Assembly: GCA_016801845.1 (NCBI GenBank)
Contig: CM028922.1
Coordinates: forward strand, 2,695,001-2,759,000
Direction: 5' to 3'
Length of the DNA stretch: 64,000 nt
From: Polydactylus sextarius
Lineage: Eukaryota > Chordata > Actinopteri > Polynemidae
The notes beneath the pieces were generated by a model. The model made no database searches. It was not told the origin of the DNA and worked only from the letters and a program-made list of their open reading frames with translations. Below are positions 46,533 to 58,900 of the stretch, one piece after another. Each line of letters starts with the position of its first letter. The stretch's first letter is position 1. The position numbers were made by a program, and so were the translations under genes.

Positions 46533-46923
46533 ATGAAACTTTGGACATCTCCCTGGGTGTCTTGCCTGGTGATTCTCATCTTGTGTTTTGGATCAGAGTG
46601 CGGGACAGCCCGGAGAAAGGGGAGATCCAAGAGGGAGTTGGTGCGCATTAGGGAGGCGAAAGCCACCATCCCAGGGGCTTGTGCCACACGTCTGCCCCGG
46701 GGCAAACGGTCTTTGCCCGGCTTGGAGCGACGGGTGCTTCGCCAGCGTCGGCGCTCCTCGCAGGCGGAGGAAAACTCTCCAGACCGGGGGAAAGCTGTCT
46801 ATTTTACCGGCAGGGGAGATCAGCTACGCCTGAAGCCTGCCGTGGAGATACCCAGAGGAAATTTCACTCTGGAGATGTGGATCAAACCGGAGGGAGGTCA
46901 GCGATCACCCACAGTGATTGCAG
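46533..46923 (+). CDS. pappa: pappa exon 1: signal peptide, propeptide, start of LamG-like region
   Basis: The ATG at 46533 (A at -3) opens MKLWTSPWVSCLVILILCFG, a clear signal peptide. The frame extends nine codons further upstream only without an ATG. Three basic clusters follow (RRKGRSKR, RGKR, RQRRR); the last is the likely furin site, equivalent to the human propeptide end. Then YFTGRGDQLRL and MWIKPEGGQRSPTVIAG start the laminin-G-like region. The donor gtagga leaves phase 1. Confidence 0.93.
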
Positions 46924-49900
46924 GTAGGATAGTCTACACATCCTCCATCCTATTGTCAATACAACTCTTAATATTAGTGTAACTCCAAAACTGACGAGTT
47001 TCAATCTGATAATGAGAACTAAACATGCAAATGTGCAGCATTTTATCTCAGTGTCATGTAGTCTGTCTAACAAAGCAACATGCAGTTTCAGCGAGTTGAA
47101 AACGAGTTCATCTATCAGACTAGACAATGATGTAATGCTCTCAAAAGTACAGCGGATATTTTAGGTAGTGCAAGCGTAAGGTCAGTGAAGATTTTAATCA
47201 TATTTAAGTTTGCCACCTTACTGAGCAATGATCGCTGCAGTGTGATTTTATTTCAGATTTCATTCTTTTGCTTTTATTTTCTTGCTTTCTAAAGATGCTG
47301 CATGCTGTTATTATCATAAAATCAAAGTGAAGAGTAGAGGCAGCAGATGTAGGCTACTGCATCATTTGACCGGCAGCTGATGTCACCGTGCGTAAAATGT
47401 AATTTCTCTGAGCCGACTTGGCTATTTTAAAACTATGATGTAATGGCCAAAACTTTGTGAGCGAGCACGTCACGTCAGGCACAAACGGCAGAGATTTCGT
47501 TCTATGTGGAGGCGCTCAAAGCTCGCAGCTGAAGCCCGCAAAGCTTGAGTGTCCCCCAAAACCGACACCTTTGGATTGGCTACCGGAGTTACGAGGCAGC
47601 ACCGAGAGAGAGCCAGGGTTTCCCCCTCTTGAGCGAAAATGTCCTGCTTGTGTTTGTGCAGTGGTGGTGTTTTCATGGTGTTGTGTTATGTTTAGTCTCT
47701 CCAAAACGCAGACGTTTGTGCCAAATCGTGGCTTATTCGCCTTTTTTTTTTTTTTAGTTAAAGGCACAATCAGACAGTAATGATGCATCTCTAACCACTG
47801 CCTGCGCAGTGGAGGATGCACAGACGGACACTTGAGTAGATCCCTGCCGGCAGAGGAAAGGTTCATACTTTTGTGGCTGTCACCTGTGCGCACTACTTTC
47901 TTGTCCTGCCAAGTCTGCAGCCATGCGTAAAGGAGCACCAGAAATGTGTTAGAAACTGCTCTGCATCATCTGTTTTTGACCAATAGCGCTTTTGTGCATT
48001 ACAGTATTAGGCAGTTGTTTGTTGCTTTTTCTTGCCGATAGGGAGCGTTGTATACACTACTCACTGCTTGCTACAGTATTTGTGCAGATGGCTGCCTTTG
48101 AACTGAACTGAACTGAATTGAACTCAGTCCTCCTCAGCCTCCTGTATGCCAGCCTGCACATTTGGGGACTTTACAAAACCATATAAATTTACTTGATCTT
48201 TTATTTTCTATCTGTCTGATTCCCTCAAACAACCCCCTCCCCATCCAAACACATAAATAATCATTTATGTGTATATGTGTCTGGTTATGTGTATCTCAAG
48301 ATACAGCACAGTTTTAAGTGGTGCTAGCCAGTTGGCAGGGATACACTCTGCAAAGCCAATCCCCTGTAAGAGTCTCAAACTGGTGGGGAAAGGGGGGTTA
48401 GAGGGTCTGTTGTGACCTGAGTGACTCTTAGATTTTCAGGGGATGGACACAATAACAGGAACATCTGTACAGTATATAACACAATCTAATGCAACAACAA
48501 CACAAGTGACATACACCACATGCACCACAGATTTGAACAAACATATTTCTGACACAATCTCAGCAGAACATGAGCACTGTTGGCTTTACAGATGTGCTGT
48601 TGGTTCCCATTATTTTATCCAGGTGTTGTTATTGTTCATGTGCCTGTCTCCATCTTGCACCGGCTTCTGCCTTCTGGAGATTATTATTCACATATAATCA
48701 TATGTGTTCATTTATAAGATTTGCCTCAAGTGTGCTCACATCAGTGAGCCGGAGAGGGGTCCCAAAGAGAGCAAATATGATGATCAAACAAATTCAATAA
48801 AGCCTAATCTTTTAAATCCAATTCAGGCCTCAAAAATCCCAATGCCTTTAAAAATGCTCCATCCCCTTGTTTTGATCCCAGCACAGTGTTGTTTGCAGCA
48901 GCTGTTTTTTTTCACTGTTTTTTTTTTTTTTTTTTTTTTACCACCCCACCCCCTATTTTTTTCTTTTTCATTCTTTCTTTCCTCCTGATTTCAGTGTATG
49001 TATTTTATGTATGTTATCATGAGGAAGTTAGGGTATAATTATGCAGTGATCTGAGTTTGTGTTTGACAAATGAAAACTCAAACGTTATCTTTGCATCCTT
49101 GATCAATCTTGGTGACATTTTCTTGTCCCTGGTTTTGAGCTGTTTCTGTGAAGTGGCTGCCAAAATGTCTTAATTTAGAAAAAAAAAACACATGAAAAGA
49201 TTGAAACTAACCTCCCAAGATGATTAATTTATTATGATTTATTAAGAAGAAACATCAAGTTACCGACCATTTTTTTCTCTCCACTACAATCCCTCGGGAG
49301 TGAGTAGATTTGGATGCTGTCTTGTTCAAGGATCAATAGTTGTTACTTTATACTCCACAGATGATGGATCAAACCATTATTAAATACAAGTCTGGGTTGT
49401 CTTGTGTTCTTTAAAATGAACCACAAGATTTGTACAGAAAGTACAGCTTTCCTGTTCTGTCATTTCCCGACTCTGACAGTTACATATGGTCAGAATTGAT
49501 CCCAGGTTTAAGAGCATTTGAACCATTGTAATCGTTCACACACACAGACTCACACCCACACAGACACACACACACCCCATACACACTTACACACACAACC
49601 ACATAATCAGAACATCAAGTTCTGTATCCAAAAGTTACGCAAACTTTGTTGTGCCCTATTAGCCCTTGTATCCGGGTCATGTTGGGCTGTCCCGCATCAA
49701 AGGAAAAGGAAAATAAATCACAAGTAGAACGGAGGCTCTCTTCCATGACCTGCTGGGGACAATTATATGCAGACGTTGACAGATAATTGCTGTGATAACA
49801 GATATATCTTGATCCTGTTATCTAGTGTGATGATACATACAAAAATTAGCTCAAACCCTATTTTGGCTTGTTGAGGGTTCTTGTTTTCCATGGATACTTA

Positions 49901-52900
49901 AACACTGTGTCCTCTTCCTGTTTAATTATAGTCACATCTAAGTGGGCTACTAACTATGGCACATGGTTGGAATTTGAACAGAGGTTGAGCACTAACTGTG
50001 GCACTTATTCTCAGTGATCATTACCTCAACTAAAAACATCTTCCCAGTGTTTTTATTACTTTAAACCATTATTACGCTTATTCTCTGAGTGCTTCTTTTT
50101 TAAGTGGTTAGAGAAGCTCAAAAAACCATAGTGATTCATGTCAATATTCTTGCATTTACTGGAGGGTTTTCTGAGTGACAGTGTTGCTTCATTGTAAGTT
50201 ATCATGCAGAAAAATTGGTGTTAATTTACACCATCTGACATTCAAACACTAGTTTAAATGCAGCTATTGATTGATCATTTGTGACTCATTTAAACCAGCA
50301 TTTAATTTAATTAAATCAGGCTCAAACTTGACAGCCAAGTCAAATGTTAAAAGTGAAGTGTTTTAAAGTGGTGTGATGACATTTTTATAATCTATATCCT
50401 TGTTATGCTCGTTAAGTTTGTTTTTAAAATATCATTGGAATTTTCCATTGTCTCTTCAGGGAAATTGCTGTGGCGGTCACTCTCATATGCCTATGAAAAG
50501 TGCCTTACTTTGACCTTTGAGAGCTAAAACAGCTCAAAAGTAAACGAAGTCTTCATTGTTCCCTTCCTCCCTGGTTTTTATCAAGTCCTTGTGACATTTT
50601 TTCTTTGTGTGTGCATGTGTATTTCTTTTACTTTTTTCTTTTTTCCTGAGTGTGTTTTTCTTGGAGGAAGACAAATGGCAAGTGCAAGGAAGGTTGCCTT
50701 TGAACCTGACAGGAACAGCTCTCCACTGTAGCGTGTGCTCAGGCAGATCCCTTCGTCTGCGTGTTTGTTTATGTTTCTGAGTGGACACAAATGTGTACTT
50801 CAATGCTCCAATTGGTCTGTGCATATGTGGGGGTGTGTATTTGTTCATGAGCATGTATATATGCATATCTGTATTAGTATGTGCATATGTGTGTGTAGGT
50901 GTGTTTGTGTGAGCCCAAGCAGTCGCAGTGCAGGGTCTGGAAAAGTGTAGTGTGTTAGATTAATTGAGCATGGCAGAATTATGACAGCTGTTTACACTAG
51001 GAGCCCTACGAGCATTTTAGCACACCTTTTAGCCTTGAGTGCACTAGCTGACAGATGGAAGGCTTTTTCCTTCCAGTGTAGTGGAAAGCCTGAAAACGTC
51101 ATCCACCAAAAGATTGACCTTGACGCTGAACCCAACCCTCACTCTTTGAACATTAGTCCATTGAAATACCAAGTTAATGAATGCATACTGGAGTGTTCAT
51201 CTAATTAGAAACAGGTCAAAGTTAGCAAGATGTCCGTGCAATCACCATTAGCCTGCCACTTATTGCAGGCTTAGGTAGCCTAATCGATGGGGAACAAAGC
51301 CATCTGAAGTGGGCAAGTACACTGAGGCAAAGACGTGATCATCACTATGTTAATCGGCTTATAATTTAAAACCACACTGAAGGAAGCAGAGACAAATATG
51401 AAGATGTTTATAGGCATTTATCCCAGAAGCAACCTTAAAGGATTTATATATCTACTTTATAAAGGCAGTACTTCCAGGTCATAAACTGAGTCTCTTTGTG
51501 GAGAGATGTAACTGCCAGGAAGCCAATGGGTTCAAGTCTTACATTAATATCAGTGAACCCAGGACTGTATTGTTGTGTCAAGAGTGGAGTCCAACCCTCC
51601 CTGGAATCATCAGTGAACACCAAGTCTTTCAAGGGCTGAGATGGACCTTGTGAAGCAAGGTCAAAGTGCTTTGGAAGTGTTTTGCACATTTACTGACAGG
51701 ACAGTATGGCTATATGCAACAGAGTCACGAACATGCATTAATAAACACACATGCACACGCACAGACATGAGGTTGTGTGCCGGCACACATGTACCTCAAC
51801 AAGCGCTAAACAAACAAACAGTTAGCATTCAGAGATCCCCTAAGAAGTGAAAACACATTACCATGCTGAAACTGACATACACGGTCCAAGTGAAACAGGA
51901 AAAAGGTGTTTTGGTGCCTCTACAAAAACAAGGCTTTAGCAGAAAACTAGCCTTTTCTGGCTACCCTACTGGCAAGGGACATTAGATGAACAACTTTAAA
52001 TGCGCTCAGTGTTCACGAAAAGCCTATACTGAGATATTTCCATGGGGTCTCCCTTAGCTAAACATGCACTTCCACCCAATTTCCAGGACAACATGTCTTT
52101 AGATATCATAAAATATGTATCATATTAATACATTTCTTGCTTTCCAACCTCAACTACATTTTCAGTCTCCCTCTGGAAATTTATTATCTATAAAATTTTC
52201 AAAATGTATCCAGTGAAATAATATTGATATATTGACCAAGAAATGGATCGTTTGCATGTGCAGACAGCAAAAATTTGTATTGACAAGAGGCGATATGGAT
52301 GAAAGGAGTCAGCTCTCTTACATATGATCAGTGACCAATGCTTTTTATTAAATCTGTTCATTTTCTTAAGGTTTTGCACATATTAATTGACTTTCTTTCA
52401 TTTTCTCTCTAGGCCTATATGACAAATGTTTCTACGCCTCCTGTGACCGCGGTTGGCTGCTTGGCATCCAGGCGGTCAGTGAATATGGGAACCGTGACCC
52501 TCGCTTCTTCTTCTCACTTAAAACTGACCGTGCCCACAAAGCGACCACCATCCACTCCAATGCTCGCTACGTACCAAACCAATGGGCACATGTGGCAGTC
52601 ACATATGATGGCATATACATGAAGCTTTTTGTCAATGGTGCCCAAGTGGGCGTCAGTCGGGAACAATCGGGTGACATCTTCAGTCATTTGACCACAAAGT
52701 GCAAAGTGCTGATGATTGGGGGTAATGCACTGAATCACAATTACAGGGGAGCGGTGGAGAGGGTGGGTCTATGGAGGCAGGCCCGAGGACAGAGGAAGAT
52801 TATCAGGGATATGCAGGGCCATGAGGACCCCCAAGATCTACCTCAGCTGGTCATTCGTGAAACATTTCAGCACCCAGGGAGAAAGTGGTTGACTCTTAAA

Positions 52901-55900
52901 GATGGTAGCTTTCCTCAGCCTGAGCAGGGAGGAGGTAGCCGATTAGGGGTTCTATGGGGAGGTGTAGTCGGAAGTGGTGAGCGAATGTTGGACACGACGC
53001 TGGATCCTCCAGCTTGTGGTCAAACTGTTTGCGACAATGTTGAGGTCATCAAAAACTACAACCAGCTGTGGACATTCCGTAAGCCGAAGAAAGTGCGATA
53101 TCGTGTCATAAATATATGGGACGATGCACGGATGAGGCCGACTGTATCAGACCACCAGATCAGCCTGCAGCACCAGCAGCTAAATGATGCCTTCAGCCCA
53201 TACAACATTACTTGGGAACTCAGCATTCAAAATGTAACCAATTCCTCCTTGCGTAACCGACTGATCTTAGCTAACTGCGATATTAGCAAAGTTGGCGATG
53301 ATTCGTGTGACCCGGAATGCAACCATCCACTGACAGGGTTTGATGCGGGTGACTGCGTGTCTTGGCACCGGAGCCGTTGCCCTGAGCACAAACAGGGAAA
53401 TGGTGTATGTGACCCCGAATGTAACTGGGAAAACTTCTTTTATGACCTTGGCGACTGCTGTAATCCCAATGTGACAGATGTGACCAAGACGTGTTTCAAC
53501 CGCTCCTCTCCACACAAGTAAGATTACTTCCTTCACATTTTGCATGTTGTTATGTTTTCAGCACTGCTAATCCTTTGTGGTTGTCATTTAATGAACATGG
53601 CCTAAATTCACCAAAGGCTTTAACTAACAACAACATTCTCTACTTAATTTGATACATCTTTTTTGGTTGACATGACTGAATAATTTTGGTAAACCAACTC
53701 CACACCATGGCCTCACATGCCTAGAGTAAATCAAACAACAAATCTTTCCATACATGTGTCCCTGAAGAGAGGTTTTGATGTCTAGTCCTACTGTTTCCTG
53801 ACCATTTGGGCTGAGCCTGAGTGTAACTCAATTCCCAGCTTGTGTGGCCTGGGAAATCCTCTGGGGGCAGCTAGTCCAATCTAGCCTTGGCCTGGTTCAA
53901 TCAGTGTTCCACACTTAAGCGGGGCAAAACAAACGCAACTGGATGACTTTTCTGGTAGCAAATGCACAGGCCAGACCATTCATTTTTATATCCATTTTTC
54001 AACAGCTCTCTCCACCTTTTCCAATTCTGTGTCTCCTATACCCACTGGTCCCAATTAAGCTAGCTTGATTGGAGGAGGGAGTTGGTTTGGAAAGAGTGAC
54101 ACTCTAAACAGAGTGTAAGGGCAATTAGAGGTCAGAAAAGAGAGTCCAATATGGCTTTTGCTTGTAGCAATGGAAATAATTTCAAAGACATACCACACTC
54201 TCCAGGAAACCACCGACAGACATGTTTCCTGGGGAGGCAGGTATGGGTCCCTAAACGTGGCTGGCTGAAAGAATTTTCCAGGAAAAACAGTGAACAAAGT
54301 TCACTTCACTTGCACGTGAATACCAGTATTACAGAATTTTCTAGGTGTACTGTACATGAAGCAAGAGAGTTTGTGGTTTCATGTGGCTACTTGAGAAGAA
54401 CACAGAGCTCCTCATAAATGCATGCAAATTTTTGTTTTTGTGGTAATCTCATTGTGGCTTTTTAGATGATGAGTAAAAGCTGGCAAAGAGAATAAATCTC
54501 TGGAATTTGCTGTAATAAGGTTTGTGCCAGACCTCCAATAGCAGGATTGTTTGTTTCTTGGTACACTGAAACTCAACACAGTAGACTGAGACATTTTTGT
54601 GGACAATGCAGGGGGTCTTTATGGTTACGCCAGAAAAGGAGACAAAAATTCAGATGTTTGTCAGTATTCCTTGCCACTGTCATGTGGGGACAAGGGAAAG
54701 GGGAGGGGGTGGGGGGAACTAATAAGCCTAGTGTGTGGGATTGTTTGGGTCTTTCTGATACCATGAATCAAGGAAATGAGGCTGTTCTCAATCACAGTTA
54801 AACTGGAGGCACTGTCTATTTGGCACTGTCCTGTTGTTTAAAATGACCGCTAAATAGCTAAATAATGACATCTAATTAACAACATCAGAGGGGAAAGCAG
54901 GTGGGTTTGCCGTTGCTTCCACCTCTAAATTCCCACCACATCCCTTCCAGCTTAGTCATCATTAGAAGCTCATTCATCAAGTGGCAGGCAAACTACATCT
55001 CTCAGACATCAGCCATTGGCAAAATGCTTGCCGTTGCAATGTTCAAATCTCCCAGCAGGCATTTGAAAGATGGGCTTGTGAAAGGAAGGATACCAGCAAA
55101 AGTGAGAAAGAGACAGACAGAAAGAGGACAAGAGAATTTTCAAATAAAAAAAAAGTAGATATACTCTCCTCAAGTGGTTGCTTATTTTGCTTTGATTATG
55201 ATATCTCTAGAGAGTCTCGCAGAGAGCTGCACTACAAACAGTTTGACATTCCTTCTTAATTATGGAATTCTGGATGAACAATGTACTGTGTATGTGGGGG
55301 GAACAATAGTTGTGAGGTCCTGCATTTATTTTTGCAAAGTTTGTGCCTGTTACCACTTACGTGTAGTGTTTTCAAAAAATCTGGCTAACACAGGACACAG
55401 GCAGCTCTGTGGTCCTGTCCTCTGAAAATACCATTCATAATAACGCCTCTTCCCTCCTTCCACATTTGGCTGAGGGAAATATTTTGCATTGTTTTCACAG
55501 CCCTTGGTTTTGACACTTCCTATGGTTTTGATGGTATTTGATGTTATCTGACAACATTTGTTTTCAGGCTGGACATTTCAGGCTATTTTGTCTGGGGCTA
55601 CAGGGACATTGGGAATGTGCAGAGATGAAGGAAAAAATAGCAAATGTTTTAGATGATAATGTGAATATTTGACTGTCCATGAAAAATCAATGTAATATTG
55701 ATTGAAATAATTAGATAAACGATCAATCCCACAATAGAGTCAGAGTCTGTAGATGGTTTTTGTGTCTGAAGTTAGAATTTCCTCTCAAAAGTTCTCCCAA
55801 TATACAGCAAGATGGATATACAAACTCGCCAAAGCATATATAAGGACCATTTCAGTCTCAATATGTTTTTGGGAAATGAAGTTCTGGCCTGGCTTTGTGA

Positions 55901-58900
55901 GAGGCTAATAGGTCATCTGTTTTCCCTTGGCCTCTGTCTCTCTCCTCCTCTTAAGTCAATACTTCTCAGTGTGGCAGGTTAATGGATGGACCACCCTTTC
56001 TCTTTCCTTCACTCGCTCTCCCTGCTGTATTCAAGCTTAGAGTGGGGAGCTAATCTCCAGGGCCCTTGACTTGGGTGTTTTACAATTGGTCGTCTAAACC
56101 TTAAGCCCCCGTCCCATAAAATATAATGGAGTGCTTGGGCGTAAATACCAGGACTTTGCACTTCCCCTTTAAAGCCATAGCACACTTATAAAAGCACCTG
56201 TTGTCGAGGTTTCACCTGTGCTCTCATGGGCGCTGATAGAAGTATTTCTGCATAACTAGAGGACTGAGGGGAAGGTGGTGTAAGAAGGGGTTGGGCCACT
56301 ATGGGTAAGCAGGGGAATTGCATCTGGTGAGTATGACCCACAAGGGAATTCAGTTGATAATGACTTAATGAGGTAACTGTGGTTCGGGAATCATGGAAGG
56401 CACTGATGAAGCGGTTTATACATTTGCCAAAATTTAGAGGGCTTGGTTCTTTCGAGCATCACGTTGCAGATTTCAAATGTTTCCATATTCTCCCATTTCA
56501 AACTTGACTCTTTACAACTTATGGCAAGATCTGTGGAATCTGAGCGTTGACACAGTTTTTATGCATGTGTCTTCCATGGAAGGGAAAAAATAATCAGAGT
56601 AAGTTGGAAGGTTAAAGAGGAGAGAGCAAGTATACTAATAAAGGCAGAGATGAATGATGGGTTTAGGGGCTGTGGTGCTGACTGACTTGATGACAGGGGA
56701 GCTGAGGGCCCCCTCCAATTTTAAAAGCGTTCTTGGCTGTGAGACCATCATTGCCATGCCAGCTCACCCCTGCTTTCACACTATGCTGCCTCAGACATAT
56801 GTATACGAGTCAAATTTATGGGCTTATATGAATTATATATGGGTGTAAATGGATGAAGTCATAATCTCCTATTTAATATGTATCAGATATAAAAGCATTA
56901 ACACGGCAGTTTGAGCTGCCTTGCACACTTCTGGATTTCCCTGCGATAGATGCCCGGCAGTGATGCTTGAATTTTGTGAAGCTTGGTTTACTGAACTCAC
57001 CTTACATTTATTCTATTTCTCCCTAATTTTTTTCACTCTTACTTTCTCTTGCTTTGTAAGTCTTTAAAAGCTTTTTTTTTTTTTTTTTCCCAGGACATGT
57101 CTAAAAAGTGGTGTGGTTAAATGCATGGAAAATCCTGTCCTTCCCAAGTGGCTCATCTCTGCTGAAAAAATGTATGATGAGAGGCAAGAGAGGGAAACAG
57201 GGGCTATGGGATGGGGAAATAGTTTAAGGGGTGTGTGAGAGAAAGAACACTGGGGGTGGGGTAAAGCGGGGTAAAGGGTTATTGGCAAGGCGGCTTGAGT
57301 AAGATGTGGATGGACAGATATGAGAGACAGATTGTTTGAAAGACCGAAACTCTTATGACTACAAACACCCTCACGATGAAGTCATCGGGTTTCTGACTTC
57401 TGACAGTCACAAAGCAAAGCAAAAGCTTCACCAACATGATCACCAGACATAGCATGAAATTTAAAAAAAAACACACACACAATCAGACATGCAAATGGAC
57501 ATTTTTTTGATTATACTAAAACTCTTTGCTCTGAAACTCTTCGATGTATCGATCCAACGTGTGATATGCATTGTGTTTTTGTAACAGTGCCAACCGTGTT
57601 AGAATAACTAAACTCGGATTAGTCACGTTTTGACACTACAGTGGAACTGCTGCTGTATTCATTGCTGACTCAGTCATTTTAGCATCAAACCCCTCTGACC
57701 CTTTTCCCCCTCATGCATGTCCGAAATCTCTGGACAAATATTTTCTTAGGAAATAATGAAATTCCTGAAATTATTAGGAAGAGGGACCTTATATCATCTG
57801 TTCTCTCCCTCTCTCTGTAGACCTGGCCCCAGTTGATCTTGTATAGGAGAAAGCTTAAAAAGCATTTGTTACACTGAAACTTTTATTCATATATGTTTGA
57901 TGTCTGTAGTGAGAGAACACAACGTCTCCCAAGAAACCTACCACCTAACTTGTGATTGGGGCAGAGAGACTTTTCCAACAAAGATTGTACAGATGTTATG
58001 AAACATTTTGCTTAGCCGCATATGAAATGTGCATTTGTAGTAACCTAAGTAGACTTGTCGCGGTGGGAGAATTATCTCACTAGGGTAAATTATCCCAGAA
58101 CACTGCCAAACCCCAGTGTTACTGACTTTTAAATTGCTTCCTTTAAGCTATGTTGAACATACACTATGAGACAGATTGGTTTTACACTCAAATTTTAATA
58201 TTTTATGCAGGCACTTGCTTTTTAAACATAAAACTCTTAACTGAAAAGGGGAAAAAGAGCATATTGGCACAGTTAGTCATATTTTAAGGGCTTATTTAAT
58301 ACATTTTTAAAAATGCTGAGTACAAAATAGATTTTGCGGTTCCAATAATTTTGTTCAAAGTCTAGACTGCAAAATAAAATGGTCCAAATATTTTTCTTTC
58401 TTTCTTTCTTTGGATCTCCATTAGCTTACTTAGCTCACTGGAACTCATGAGTTCACTCACACACACACAAAAAAAAAAAAAAACAACAAAAAAAAACAAA
58501 TAAGACCAACAATAATCAAAATCACACTTTATCAATAAATTTCAGAAAACATAAAACATGTAAACAACAAAATAAAAAAAAAAAAAACATCAAGATTCAT
58601 AAACAGCAGCAACCACAATAAAAGTTTAATGAGATTCATCCCATTTAGTTTTAGTTACTTTTGGTCCGATTAGAACAAACTTATCAGCGTATGGAACTAC
58701 GTTAACATTTTAACCACATTTGGCAAGTCAGTTGTGAAATTTGAAAATAAAAGTAGATCCAATAATCTCCCCTGTGGATCCAATCAAGAGTTAAAGGTGA
58801 AAATCCAAAACTTGTGATCACATCAGTAACAACACATGTGGTCGATGGCATTAAAAGGTGCAGTAAAAAACAAGCGCACATCTCCAACTGGCTTCCTATC

